Shown here piece after piece: positions 12,044 through 23,676 of a stretch of 64,000 nucleotides of DNA; position 1 is the first letter of the stretch; each line of letters opens with the position of its first letter. Below the pieces are notes generated by a model. The model worked only from the letters and a program-made list of their open reading frames with translations. It was not told the origin of the DNA and made no database searches. The stretch is from Pogonophryne albipinna (Eukaryota; Chordata; Actinopteri; Perciformes; Artedidraconidae): positions 35,044,628 through 35,108,627 of the forward strand of contig CM053249.1 in the NCBI GenBank assembly GCA_028583405.1, given 5' to 3'. The translations under genes were made by a program, and so were the position numbers.

Positions 12044-12915
12044 ATGAGAGATAAAAACCATCCCTTGATTGCAAAGTTAATGCAGACTACCTTTGCCCTG
12101 CGGCGCAATGAGATCATCAATGATGAGCTACCTGTTGGAGAGATCCTGGAACGCTGGCCTGTCTTGACAATGGAGTCAAAATATTTTAGATATTACAACT
12201 ATATAATAATTTTGTGTGCCTTTGTCACTGATAACTTGTACTGATAACTTGTAACTAGGCATGTTTACTCAGATTGAGCATGTCATGTTTCTGTTTATCT
12301 CTGCTGCCTTCAGTCCACATATACATTGTACTCTGAATTAAATAGTCATTTTATATTTGTGCAGAGTTTCACAGGATAACGAACCTCAACCTGAAGAACC
12401 ACTTTTACGCGGAGTTGGATCGGCATACTGTTGAGCTTGTTCAGGAAGAAGGCGGCACGCAAAGGCGAAGTGTCTGAAGTTCAGCTTTTCACCGCCTTTG
12501 ACCTCCAGGTGAGTCGGTTAAGCCTCTTGGTGTTTTATTATCATACTAGAGTGGATTTTCTGTGTGTGTGTTGGTCGGCAGAGGGTCAGCCTGATAGATT
12601 TAGATTTATTATTAAGATACTTGTGTTTGGGGAGGGAACAGCAGTGTTAATGTTATTGCACCTTGTTGTTGTGCTAATGAGATACAGGTGGGATCGCAGA
12701 CGCCTCAATTGCTTCAAAATGGTAATCTCTTCAGTCATGGAAGAGCCCTTGTGATATATATTGTTGTGTGGCTATGCTGTTTAGCATCCAAAGTAAAACA
12801 AAGATATGTTTTCGCACTCAAGGATCAAGGTGACGTCCATAGCCGACGTGCTGCTCTCCTCCCTGCCTGGATTTCTGCATGAGGATGACTCCAGGTTTCT
12901 GAGGCTGTGGCATGT
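12044..12915 (+). pseudogene. Relic of a fish multicopy gene family
   Basis: Three exon-like pieces are visible. The first (about 12044-12180) encodes HPLIAKLMQTTFALRRNEI and then ERWPVL. The second (12365-12508, acceptor and GTGAGT donor) encodes FHRITNLNLKNHFYAELD. The third (about 12825-12914) encodes LPGFLHEDDSRFLRLW before GTAAG. These resemble a large family of uncharacterised fish proteins that I know only by sequence pattern. The second and third pieces need frame changes to read through, and the first lacks a donor, so it is probably dead. Confidence 0.45.
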
Positions 12916-12984
12916 AAGTCAGCATAATAACTGTTTTCAATGTATGTGACAGATCATCAAAAGATATAGTTTATCTTATAAATA

Positions 12985-13094
12985 CACATGCACACACATG
13001 CACACACAGACACACACATACACACAGACAGACACACACACAGACACACAGACAGACACACACATACATAGACACACAGACACACACATACATA

Positions 13095-13136
<42 letters not shown>

Positions 13137-13270
13137 AACAGACACACATACAAACAGACACACATCCACATACATATAAACAGACACATACACACACATA
13201 GACAGACACACACATGCACAAACATAGATACACATACACACAGATACACATACAGGCACACACATACATA

Positions 13271-13355
<85 letters not shown>

Positions 13356-13421
13356 ATACACACACATACAGGCACACACATACACATACACAAACTTACA
13401 CACATACACACACATAGACAC
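12985..13421. repeat. Imperfect (CA)n tract
   Basis: CA repeats with many GACA and TACA interruptions over about 430 bp. The apparent CVCV-type frames are artefacts. Confidence 0.96.
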
Positions 13422-13489
13422 ATTTCCTTACATGGGAGGTTACAATAGTGTCATATGCTAATAACTTTATTTCCTACTGTGTGTTTCAG

Positions 13490-16400
13490 CTGGGATGTCA
13501 GGATTTGGTGCTGCCCATTACCACCAGCTCCAGGCCCCACAGCTACAGGCCCCACAGCGAGCAAGTACAAGTACTGGTATGATGCCCTACTCTTTCACTA
13601 CACTAACGTTTTGAGAGACGGGGACACAGAACTCAATGAATACTATTTGACATATGTATGACTTACAATTCAGATTTTGTGTTCAGACATCCTGTGGTAG
13701 TTGACAACAATATGCTGGAACATCAGGTTATGTTGCTACTCCCAAAGTATAGTGAAATATAACTAATGATTTTGTTTCTACAGGGATATCGGGAATGGGA
13801 TACGGCTCGGTGCTGTACACCCCCCCTTGGACCCCCACAACGTGCACAAAATGGTATGCCATTGTATTCCTCACTAATGAACCCAATTTACTACTACAAT
13901 GTAAAGTAATATCTTTGTAGACAAATGAAATCACAATAGTCGTGTTTTTTGTGTAAATGTTACAGCATTTGTTTTTCCCTCCTCTAGACTTCTTTAGAGG
14001 AAACTGCCACCAGTTTGATCCCATGCAGTCAGTGCCTGATCATGGTTGCAATGGTAAGTGAACAAGACGATCATCTAATATTTGTAGACATTTTCTGATC
14101 TGTGTGTGTGAAAAGGTTAAATCTCTATATTCTGATGATGATCATTGCTCTCTTCTTTGTTCATCTGCCCTCTTTGATTGAATACTTTATCAACAGTTTG
14201 AAAAAAGTACAGGGGCACAGTTATACAATGACACCATCTCTCACAACATCCTCCTCACCCGCCTCTCAGACCTCCTAGGTGTCACTGGCACAGCGCTGTC
14301 CTGGTTGACATCCTACCTCCACAACAGGAAACAGTTTGTCTCCATCAGTGGCTCAAACTCACCCCCGGCCCCAGTCCACCACGGTGTACCCCAGGGCTCT
14401 GTGCTTGGCCCCCTCCTGTTCACCATTTACATGCTCCCCCTCGGCCAGATCATCCGACATCATGGACTCAATTTCCACTGCTACGCTGATGATACCCAAC
14501 TGTATCTCAGCACCACTCCATCCTCCCAGCTCCCCCCTCAGTCTCTCATCAACTGCCTGCATGACATCAAAGCATGGATGTCTTCCAACTATCTTAAGCT
14601 GAACAGCAATAAAACAGAGCTCATGGTTGTGGCACCCAAGGCCCTGCTCCAGAAGGTTGGTGACTTCGTCCTCGAGGTCGACGGTTGCTCCATCTCCCCA
14701 TCTCCTGAAGCCCGCAACCTGGGTGTCATCCTCGACTCCACCCTTTCCTTCCATTCCCACGTCAAATCTGTGACCAAATCGGCCTTTTACCACCTAAGGA
14801 ACATTGCCAGACTCCGACCGTCACTCTCGGAGTCGATTGCCGAAACCCTAGTGCATGCGTTTGTCACCACCCGCTTGGACTATTGCAATGGTGTCCTGTT
14901 CGGGGTTCCTAACAAAACCCCGGACAGGCTCCAGTATGTCCATAACTGTGCTGCTAGGGTACTCACGCACACAAAGCCGTGGCAGCACATCACTCCCACC
15001 CTCATCCACCTACACTGGTTGCCGGTCAAGTCCCGCATATCCTACAAAGTCCTCCTCCTTACCTACAAGTCCCTCCATGCCCTTGCCCCCCAGTACCTAT
15101 CGGACATCCTTCACCCACATGCCCCACCCCGGAACCTGCGGTCCTCAGACTCTGGCCTGCTTACCACCCCCCGCACCAAACTGCGAACCTTCGGGGATAG
15201 AGCCTTCAGTGTGGCAGCCCCCACCCTCTGGAACGTTCTCCCTGCGGAGATTCGCAAAATCCCCACACTCGACGCTTTCAAAAGGGCCCTCAAGTCCCAT
15301 CTGTTTGCCAAGGCTTTCGGCCCCTAAATCGATCTGTTGTTTTGTCTGTCTGACTTTTGTTTTGTTATGTTTGTTTTTGCCCTATTACTTGTAAAGCGAC
15401 CTTGGGTCCCTTGAAAGGCGCTATATAAATCCAACCTATTATATTATTATTATTAATAATGCTAAAAGCCAAGGATAACAAAAAGCCCTGAGGGCTTGTT
15501 TCCATTGTGGTCCTGTGTATTCAATTAATCTGTATGAGTTCTCTCTCCTGAGAGGATACTGAAAATGCCTTTTCTGTTTACCAAAGAGCTGTAGGGAAGG
15601 GGAGACCCCTGTTACTGACTAAACACTTGATCACAATATATTCACACACACACACCTTATAACCTTTCAAAATGTGTGCAGTGATTAAGTCTCATGAATG
15701 TTTGCGTTTTACAAATGGAACCACACAGATGCACGGCGATGAGACCAGGCTGCTTTTGAAAGGCAAGTCTATTAGACTTAGTGTAATTCCTCATGAGTCA
15801 TTTGCAGGTTATTTTCAATTCTCACTTTACACTTTTCAATTATATTTTTCTTAAGACATTGCCATCCAGAAGATGACTTCAATGCTCGCTGAAGTACTTG
15901 TGGTGGTAAAGGGCCTGTCCAGAGATGTGCAGTTCATCAAGAATGAGTTGGCAGAGGGCAACATGACCCCGGCTGGTAGTCAGGGACCAGGGTCAGCCAC
16001 AACCCATATGTTCCCCATCCAGCTGCCAATCGCCAATGAAGACGACTTCAATGAGGCTGAATCATTGCTGAAGAATGAATCAGTACGTCAAAAGATGGTA
16101 ATTTGACAGACTGAACTGCATCCATTTATGAAATGTGGATAATATCAGTGCGGTCAAAATGTGCTTAGTTATTGCCCTTTAGCTACTCAACCACAAATAA
16201 TTCTAGTCTTAGCTACTCAACCACATATAATTGTAGTAACATTTATATCTAACATTTATATTGACATGACCAAAAGTGGGACACCAGGGTTAAAGTGGTT
16301 AAACATAACGACTGGCATGAACTTGACTGAATACCATGGGCTGGAATATCAGTGTATCAAGTGTATAAAAAACAAAGTTGGTCTCTGTGTATGAAATAAG

Positions 16401-17328
16401 AGTGCTGTTGTGCTGTTTCTAACGTATGTCCCACAGAACGTAGCTCAATACAACAGTTAAAGCAGTGGCCTATTTGTTTCTCTCGTCTGATTTAGATTGC
16501 TCGCCTGGCTCTGGTAGGAGGCACCAATTCAGAGAACCTGATCAGACGGATGCTGGCAACTGCTCTGACTAACGCCGTAGCCTTAGGCTGGAAAGAAAGA
16601 CAAGCGTTGCAGCAGCAAGAAGCCATTCAAGGAACCGGCAATACAAGACTGCATGTTTGGTGAGTTTCCTCCCCTGCAAACTACTTATTAGCTTAAGTTT
16701 AGGGAGTGAGGTGTGACTGATGGTGATTCAGAACATAATTATGCTCTTTGAGAGCCATATAGTACCAACTATCGAGTTTGAATCCAACTCCTATAATGTA
16801 TTTTATGTCTCTTCTCTGCCCTTGTTTCATGTCTCTCTGTAATCCCCTGTTGAAGAATAAATCATGAACTTAATCTAACAAAAAAGGTTAGGTTGGAATC
16901 AGGTGATGGTGAAGCTATAAGAAATAAACCAAAAAAAGACAACCTAATTGGTGAGCTTTAGAGGTGCTCGGATGCAAATGTTATTACCTGGATAGAGCCA
17001 GGCTAGCCGTTTGCTCCTCTTTCCAGTCCAGTCTTTTAGCAAACTGGCTGCTGACTGTAGCTTGTGCTACTGTACAGAGTGAGAGTGATTTTCTTATTAT
17101 AACAGAAGTTGTATGGGATACACACACTCTCTCTCTCTCTCTTCCTCATGCTTATTTTTGTAATCTTGTCTTTCAGCTGCTGCTCGGCAGTTCGACCGCA
17201 AGCTGACCCACAATGGCTTCAGTGAAACTGTGAAGAAGTGGCTTCGTTATGCTCCAGAGCGCGAGGGAGGCATCCCAAGGAAAACAAGTGAAACAAACAC
17301 AAGTGAAACAAACGCAAGTCCAACTTAG
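13490..17328 (+). CDS. DUF4806-type gene, at least six exons
   Basis: Exons with consensus splice sites are seen at 13490-13576, about 13785-13852, about 13988-14052, 15856-16097, 16496-16659 and 17177-17328. The last three encode FPIQLPIANEDDFNEAESLL, IARLALVGG..NLIRRML and LTHNGFSETVKKWLRY, the pattern of the DUF4806 domain, a multicopy animal family of unknown role. Exon 15856 has a coiled-coil-like start (MTSMLAEVLVVVKGL). Phases agree between 16097 and 16496, but the junction 16659/17177 does not keep the frame that fits the family, so the copy may be defective. An L2 LINE lies in the third intron. The start is not located. Confidence 0.6.
14215..15452 (+). mobile_element. L2-type LINE, 5'-truncated
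   Basis: A non-LTR retrotransposon truncated within reverse transcriptase (starts near YNDTISHNILL). The 3' end has the GCGCTATATAAAT motif and a TTATTA microsatellite tail at about 15417-15452, typical of the CR1/L2 clade in fish. It lies in an intron of the DUF4806-type gene in the sense orientation. Confidence 0.88.
14305..15327 (+). CDS. L2 reverse transcriptase, C-terminal half, open frame
   Basis: A 340-residue open frame. HHGVPQGSVLGPLLF is at about residues 25-39 and the catalytic YADD at 60-63. The conserved L2/Rex C-terminal region follows (LHWLPVKSRISYKVLL, later FGDRAFSVAAPTLWN). It would copy element RNA at a nicked target, but the N-terminal endonuclease and half of the RT domain are missing, so it is not autonomous. 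The frame has no stop, suggesting a fairly young insertion. Confidence 0.9.
   Translation: MTSYLHNRKQFVSISGSNSPPAPVHHGVPQGSVLGPLLFTIYMLPLGQIIRHHGLNFHCYADDTQLYLSTTPSSQLPPQSLINCLHDIKAWMSSNYLKLNSNKTELMVVAPKALLQKVGDFVLEVDGCSISPSPEARNLGVILDSTLSFHSHVKSVTKSAFYHLRNIARLRPSLSESIAETLVHAFVTTRLDYCNGVLFGVPNKTPDRLQYVHNCAARVLTHTKPWQHITPTLIHLHWLPVKSRISYKVLLLTYKSLHALAPQYLSDILHPHAPPRNLRSSDSGLLTTPRTKLRTFGDRAFSVAAPTLWNVLPAEIRKIPTLDAFKRALKSHLFAKAFGP
16552..17144 (+). repeat. Original copy of the 11025-11619 segment
   Basis: Part of exon 16496-16659 and the following intron of the DUF4806-type gene, nearly identical to 11025-11619. It ends in a (CT)n tract, like the displaced copy. Confidence 0.92.
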
Positions 17329-17974
17329 GGTACCCCACCACACTCTAATGTGTTTTCGTTGTGCATACAGTACAAAGGTTACCGCCTCATAGACAATACT
17401 GTTCTTTCATGGACAATAGACTGTTGTTCCTTACAGTCAAAAATAAGTCAAATGTTTACAGCTTCGCCTTCATGGAAGACTTGAAGCTTCAGGCTGTTCT
17501 TGTTTGGAGTTGCACCAATGGTTCTTACACACCCTCTTTTTTTATGGGGGTAACTTGTGTCACTGTATATTTGCACATACGATGTGTCCTCTGCATTTAT
17601 TCCACAGCGTTTGGGGAGCAATAACGGGTTAAGAGTCTTGCTCAGGGACGCATTGCTGCCTGTTTTCTAAAATACATTTGAATATTAAAATCATGTTTTT
17701 CTGTCATTTTTTGTTTGATTTCATTCATTTTGGGAAATATGGTAATTCAAGGTAATTTTGAACAAGCTAATAACAATCGTCTGCCAACAATACATGGTGT
17801 AGTGTGTGTTTACAAGTTTGGACCACTTCATTCAGTACAGTATTGATGTTGCACTTGTTAATGGTCTGTTAAGATGTAGACCTATACGCAGAAAAACTCA
17901 TTGGTGAAAAACATTCACTTTTTTAATGTGTTACAGTATGCTTAGAAAAGTTTAATATTTTAATGTAAGTTTTA
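17329..17974. other. 3' flank of the DUF4806-type gene
   Basis: Probable 3' untranslated region and flank. No clear gene or repeat is seen. Confidence 0.4.
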
Positions 17975-18180
17975 CATTTAGATTCCCATTTGGATGATGG
18001 TTGAATCAATATTGATTCCTAACACTGATTCAATATAAAATCAACTACAATTTACATGTAGATTCCCATTTGGATGATGGTTGAATCAATGTCGATTCCT
18101 AACATTGATTCAATGTAAAATCAACCAAAAATGTGCATGTAGATTCCTATTTAGATGATGGTTGAATCAACATTGATAGT
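17975..18180. repeat. 80-bp tandem repeat, about 2.5 units
   Basis: Units start GATTCCCATTTGGATGATGG at 17981 and 18061 and, diverged, at 18142. Each contains the inverted motif TTGAATCAAT/GATTCAA. Confidence 0.9.
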
Positions 18181-18328
18181 GTCAGTTATGGTTGAAAGTC
18201 CAACGTTTATTCAACATTAAAACAATTTGCGCTTGCTGTTTAATTTCAATGTCCGGGTTTCAACATGGATTCAATATTTCTGCATAACCATATTTCAACA
18301 TTGATTCACTCATATGTTGCTAAATAAA

Positions 18329-18488
18329 GCTGATAAACCAATCAGATTCCAGTATTAGGGGAGGTAGGATTGTAGGTCGTATGATTGTAAAGTGACAACT
18401 AAATTAACCAGACCAATGGGAGGCGTGTGGCGCAGTGGACTAGTGCGTTGGTGTTCGGATGTCACAGGTTCAAACCCCACTGCAGTCA
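18329..18488 (+). repeat. tRNA-derived SINE with flank, inverted copy at 23677-23843
   Basis: A tRNA-like head is present: A box TGGCGCAGTGGA and B box GGTTCAAACCC at about 18429-18475. The preceding 90 bp are also shared with the inverted copy, so the repeated unit is longer than the tRNA-like part. Confidence 0.75.
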
Positions 18489-18559
18489 TGCCGGGTAAGG
18501 TTAAGGGTTAGGGTTAGGTTGGGGAAGAGCCCTGCGTAGTGCACTGGCTCTCGGTAGAT

Positions 18560-18748
18560 AGGTGTTTAAAAAAACATTAAAAACCTCCGTAAACATAAAC
18601 CCTATAAAAACCCTTTTAAAAGCATCATAAAAGCTCCGTAAGGACACGCCGTTTCAAAAGAATGGTTAAAAAGTGCAGAGCGGAGCTGGACCACGGAACG
18701 GCGGCAGAGTATGTTAAAAAGAAGATCTCCCCGTCCCAGGATCTCTGG

Positions 18749-18782
<34 letters not shown>

Positions 18783-20165
18783 CGATGTGTTTACGTGTGT
18801 GTGCGTGTGCGGAGCTTGTCCCAATGGAATCTGTAAAAGACCCTAAATGATAAGGGGATCTAAAATGGCCAATTTAAAAGTGATTCCAGTTCTATTAGTA
18901 TAAGCCATGCATAAAAAACATTTAGAAGTGTAAGTGCAGTTAAAACACAAGTGCAATGATAAAGATAAAAATAATTAAAACAATCTCCCCAGTAATATTA
19001 ATTTAAAAAGTAAAGGGAGTGTTAAAATTAACTAATAATAATAAAATAAAGGATGGCACACCGGGTTAGTAAAATCGTGTAAAATGAACTGGATGTCACT
19101 GAAAAACAGAAACCACTAAAATCAAGGTCGGGTAAGTTTAAAAGATTCCAAAGGGCAGGTGTTTTTTGGCTCTGTTTATTTAAAAGGGTAGCAGGTAGGT
19201 GAAGAGTTTCTCTCTGCGGGTGGTTTTCTGGCCTCCAGGTAATAAAATAATTTAAAATATAAATAAACAAATAAAAGCATCCCTCCTCATGTGGCTTTGA
19301 TCATTATCAGATAAAAACATACACATATATACATTAAAAATATAAAACATGTAAGAAGTAATAAAAACATAAATATGAACACCATTAAGATAGATAAGAT
19401 AGTGCTAAAAACATGCGATAAAAATGTAGCACACCAATAAAAAAAGTCCAGATGAGGAGGATCTATAAATAATTAATAAATATAAGTGCTATAATACGTG
19501 GAGGGCGGATTAAAACAGGCTGACACACCCGCAGAGAAGGGAATTAAAATCACCCATCTGCAGGGGAGAGCCCCTGGGGGGAGAGGAGATCACACAGGTT
19601 ATTAAAGTTAAAACATGTTTAAGTCGTGGGAGGCGGACCCATCAATTGTATTTTTCATTTAGTCCGCCCGGGTCAATGGTGCCCAGGCGATGGATCCACC
19701 TCCGCTCCGCCGCTCGCCTCTGGCCCGTGCTCCAGCCGCTGCTGCTCTCCAGGGCCATAGACTGTACATTCTGGAGGCCATGGAGTTTAAAATGGTTGTA
19801 TAAAACGCTCGTGCCGTCCCCGTCTCTAATTCTATATTGATGTTGTTTAATTCTGAGGCTGATCTCATTGCGCGTTTCCCCCACATAGAGTCTCTGGCAG
19901 GCCTTGCACCTAATTGCATAAATAGCGTTTTTTGTGTTAGGTGTCAAGGCCTGCCGTACATTGCTCCCCTCTCGAGAGAAGGGATTGAAAACGTGGGGGA
20001 GGCGAACGAAACCAACCTCAGAGACTCGAGGCACCTCCCTAGTTGTAATGCTTTTATTCAGTTTGGTATGGACCAGGAGGTCTACGGCCCCAGAGATCAC
20101 CTCCGTTACAGCGTGGTCATGGTTTGACTCCAATAGAATTGACTCTGCATTTTTGATCGCACTCT
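18560..20165 (-). mobile_element. Penelope-like element, 5'-truncated
   Basis: The only coding part is the C-terminal GIY-YIG region at 19642-20133. It is followed downstream on the minus strand by about 1 kb of AT-rich sequence that reads as the element's 3' region. Reverse transcriptase would lie upstream of 20165 but is absent. Confidence 0.75.
19642..20133 (-). CDS. Penelope-like GIY-YIG endonuclease domain
   Basis: A 163-residue open frame. The GIY-YIG core is seen as IYAIRC (about residues 71-76) and LYVGET (82-87), followed by a basic helix ISLRIKQH. This is the layout of Penelope-type retroelement endonucleases, which nick target DNA during retrotransposition. A CxxC pair (CKAC) inside the domain fits that family. 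The reverse transcriptase that normally precedes it is missing, so this is a truncated insertion. Confidence 0.85.
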   Translation of the reverse strand: MESNHDHAVTEVISGAVDLLVHTKLNKSITTREVPRVSEVGFVRLPHVFNPFSREGSNVRQALTPNTKNAIYAIRCKACQRLYVGETRNEISLRIKQHQYRIRDGDGTSVLYNHFKLHGLQNVQSMALESSSGWSTGQRRAAERRWIHRLGTIDPGGLNEKYN

Positions 20166-20283
20166 AGAAGCTATGAGTAATAAATACACTCCAAAATGAT
20201 TAAATATCACTATTTCAGAGCAACATAGTAATTACTCTGGAAAAGATACTCACCAATATTTTGACAGAAAAAGTTTGAGAACC

Positions 20284-20350
20284 ACTGGGTTAGGGTAAGG
20301 TTAAGGGTTAGGGTTAGGATTAGGCATGTGTTGGTTATGGTTAAGGTTAG
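20284..20350 (+). repeat. Short interstitial telomere-like repeat
   Basis: Degenerate GGGTTA/GGTTAAG units. A shorter stretch of the same kind is at about 18492-18525, next to the SINE. Confidence 0.75.
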
Positions 20351-20559
20351 GATACATCTCCAGGAAATGCATGTAAGTCAATGTAATGTCCCCTGAAGTG
20401 ATGTATACATGGTATGTGTGTGCGTGCGTGTGTGTGTGAGAGAGAGAGACAGCTGCACTCCTGCCTACTCCTTTTATCTAGCCTTCAGACATGAAACTGG
20501 GTTTACCATACACTGCTCTCACACACTCCTCACACACACTCCTCTCTCACACACTCCCC

Positions 20560-20636
20560 ACACACTCCTCACACTCCTCACACTGCAGTCTGTCTGCTGT
20601 TGCTGCCGGTGTCACTGGGATTACTCTTTACAGAAG
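20560..20636 (+). other. Possible untranslated first exon of abcg2
   Basis: Sequence ending TTTACAGAAG before GTAAATAAAG could be a non-coding exon about 0.9 kb upstream of the abcg2 start codon. The only support is position and a donor-like site. Confidence 0.2.
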
Positions 20637-20639
20637 GTA

Positions 20640-21488
20640 AATAAAGCTCTTTAAATGCTCTGTGTAACCACGTTAAGTGTGTGTGAAGAGACATGTAACG
20701 TGTGATGTGTGTGAGGTTAGATTAGCCCGCATGCGGCTAAAGATGGGGAACGTGGGAGCGGTTCTTTGACTGAAAAACTTAATATAAATATTGTAGGTTT
20801 TGGATTTCCAACAATAATCTGATTAAACACAGAGATAACTCTTACATTGCTGCTGTAGAGCTAGTTAGCCTAGTATGCTAACATTAGCTGCTAACATTAA
20901 ATAACAAAAACCCAGTTTAAATCCATTATTTACAATATTTCTATTTTTAGAAAGGCGATATTAAAAGATAAAACAAATTAAAATTATTTTTGTTGTGATT
21001 GTTTAATTTTCTTTGCTTTAAATTCTAAACGTAACACTTTTTACTAAAAATAAATTCATGTTACACTCATTATTTGAAGGATAAAACTTGATTAATTTTT
21101 AAAATGCGAATACATTGAGAAATATATAAATGTATATAAGGAATATATATATAAAATGCATTGAAACCATAGAAAATATTAGATTAAAACGCAAAAAATA
21201 TGTTAAAAATGGGTCAGTTTTATGTAATCTAGTGACTATTAATAGACACAACCTTGAATATATTATTATTTTTATGTAATGTACTAATTTAATCTAATTT
21301 AATGTTCTTGAAACTTAAAATGGACAGAAATCCATGTTTCATTCATTATTTGGAGGTTAAAACTTGATTTATTATGAAAAATGGGAATAAATTGATAATT
21401 GAAACCATAGAAACCATAGAAAAGTTGAACCTATGTTGAAAACGGGTCAGTTTCCTGTATAAGCGTTAACAACACTAATCTATCCTCA
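20640..21488. other. AT-rich stretch, probable abcg2 intron 1
   Basis: AT-rich DNA with no recognised gene or mobile element. Confidence 0.5.
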
Positions 21489-21538
21489 GTGTTTCAGCAG
21501 GAAGAGGTAGAAGATGTCTAGGGCCGGGTGGTGTAGAC

Positions 21539-21568
21539 ATGGGGACCAATGGAGCCTCCAAACACCAG
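21539..21568 (+). CDS. abcg2: abcg2-like first coding exon
   Basis: ATG at 21539 opens a short frame, MGTNGASKHQ, ending in CAG before a GTACCC donor. It is in phase 0 with the next exon at 21648. The start is chosen because this ATG alone gives a frame that continues into the ABCG2-like sequence. Short, poorly conserved N-termini are usual for this protein. Confidence 0.7.
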
Positions 21569-21647
21569 GTACCCTTCCTTCATGGATCATAACCTCACAT
21601 ATTATTAAAAATATACACATTTTGGGTTTATAATACGTGTTTTTCAG

Positions 21648-21778
21648 CCTGCAGGTTTGGGCCAGCAGCGGCGCGGCGCCACCGTTAGCTTCCACAACAT
21701 CGACTACAAAGTGACCGTTGGAGGAAACTGCCTGTGTCGGAAGAAAGGGACGATCAAAGAAATCCTCATCGACTTAAA
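21648..21778 (+). CDS. abcg2: abcg2-like N-terminal exon
   Basis: A 131-nt exon, acceptor TTTTCAG and donor GTGAGT. It encodes VSFHNIDYKV, then CRKKGTIKEIL, the start of the nucleotide-binding domain in ABCG2. It ends after AA of a codon, which matches the first base T of exon 3 to give Asn. Exon 3 is 11 kb away on the opposite strand. On this strand the next abcg2 sequence is exon 13, so a transcript from here could not encode an ATP-binding domain. Confidence 0.9.
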
Positions 21779-21805
21779 GTGAGTAAAATACAGCCTCAAA
21801 AATGG

Positions 21806-22060
21806 GAATGTAATTAGATTAGATTCCTTTATCGTCACTACAGCGACATTCCAAGCATTCCCGAAGGTGCAATTACACATAACAGACAGTATCATGTTGA
21901 CAATACAAGCTAAAACTTTGAATATATAATATACAAAGTGACTATAAATTGGACCTATGATACATCGAACAGTACAACAATACAACATTACCATACAAAT
22001 ACAAGAACAATACGACAAGGCAGTAACAAATGTAAACAAGTAATGTCATGTTTTAAATGC
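21806..22060 (-). repeat. Possible retroposon 3' tail
   Basis: A segment starting TTAGATTAGATTCCTTTATCGTC resembles the common fish repeat tail also seen at about 36625-36690. Family not identified. Confidence 0.35.
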
Positions 22061-22299
22061 AGTTTAAATGGTTAAATGCTCCGGAGATACAGACGTTCAT
22101 CCATCTGTCTTTTCTGCAGGTTTGAGGTGTTTGAAAGCAGTAACACAACAACAGGCTATAAGAGAAGCAAATGTCTCATTATTGTCATTAAAGGGTCATA
22201 AACATCCCGTTATAAATGTCATAATTTCGACAATAAAGAAATGCTACATAAACGTTATCTTGCACATTTTATCTAACCATCTCCGTTTCTAACTTTCAA

Positions 22300-23185
22300 T
22301 ATATTTTAAAAGAGATCTCTCTCTCATCTGCATGCGGGGGGCGGGGCCTCACAGACACGCTGCATCTCTCTCTCGCTCACAGACATGCTGCAGCGCCGTG
22401 CAGTGCGCACACAGTTCTGTCGGTAATGAATATTACATTTTGTGAGGAAACTTTTCCACCAATAATTCCAATAAGTATTCCAAAATGTATTCACTTCAGG
22501 TTTACGAAAGTAACTGTAATCAGATTACTCGTTTTTCAAATGTAACGCCAGCTGAATACACTTGATTTTTGTATTCTGATTACGTAACGCAACATGTAAC
22601 GTAACGTAACATGTATTCCGTTACAACCCAACCCTGTGTATATCTCTCCGGACTGTCCACCAGCAGATGAAAAACACCCACCTCTCCCCCTCTTCCAAGG
22701 GACGAGGGAACCGAGTTTCCGTTAACATTTTTTTTTTCTGACAGCCCAGCAGCAGGAGAGGTGGGGAGAGGGAGGCGGGGCTATTTCATCGTTATCAGAA
22801 AATGATGTATAGATCGCTGCTAGATGAGGGCAGTGGGGGCTCTTCTTGGAGTCTGGCTTTTTTTTTTTTAAACCAAAGTTCATTAGTGAACTTTGAGCCA
22901 TCATTTATTTTGCAGGCAGCTCTCTGCCTCTCTCACGTTATTATGGCGCGCGCCGGAACCAACAATCAGTTTACCGTAAATGAGTTCGGTTCAGAGGACA
23001 AAGCACATACAACATGAATTAAACTCGATATTTGTTCACTTGAATTTCACTTTGGATATTATTAATAATAATAAAATCATTTTTTTTTTTAAATAACACC
23101 GAAGCTTTCTCAGGGTGGGCCCATGAGTAAACTGGGTGGGCCTGGGCCCTTACTGGCCCTATGGTGGCTACGCCACTGATACTGG
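22300..23185. repeat. Probable DNA-transposon remnants
   Basis: A stretch at about 22510-22640 with many GTAACG motifs, and a GTAGCCACCATAGGGCC terminus (minus strand, near 23180), resemble ends of fish hAT-type elements. No matching partner ends were found, so the boundaries are uncertain. Confidence 0.3.
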
Positions 23186-23676
23186 CTTCCAAGCCAATAT
23201 TTCAAGGATGCTACGTCATCGAGTGCCGCTGAAGGACTGTTCCAATCTCCAGCATACTTGGAATTCCACCGAGGCCGCGTCCTTGGGGTAATTTCGAGGC
23301 TGCACATGGGTAGACTTCGCGTCCTTAAAATCCCCACAATGCTTTGCGCACGGACCAATTTCAAAAACCCTTGCGGAGAATGGCTGAACACATTTAAATG
23401 TAAGTATGTAGTGGCGTAGAACATGTGTTGGAAATATGTGACTTTGTTACATTTGTTATCACCAAAAATGTGTCCCGTGAAAGTAAAGCAAGTTCATAAT
23501 TAGATAGACATCGTGAGGTATTTATTTTCGGTACAGTTTATGTTGAAACCGTTAGAGAGAGTGGCACACTTGTTAGCCTGTTCCATTCTTCTTGCATACT
23601 TGTTTCGTTTCTGAAGGAAGTGACTTGGTAGTACACGACTACCAAGCCAGCATCCTCGCGATTGAGAAACACCCCC

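Noticed and set aside
14336..15394. Other frames overlapping the L2 reverse transcriptase on both strands
   Set aside because: Shadow frames of a GC-rich coding region; only the frame with YADD is supported.
18421..18488. tRNA gene candidate
   Set aside because: A and B boxes are present, but the tRNA fold is not preserved and a flanked inverted copy exists, so it is a SINE.
19642..20133. Homing endonuclease in an intron
   Set aside because: The GIY-YIG region has the Penelope retroelement form and there is no host intron context for a homing gene.
20284..20350. Chromosome end
   Set aside because: Too short and degenerate, with genes and repeats on both sides; interstitial only.
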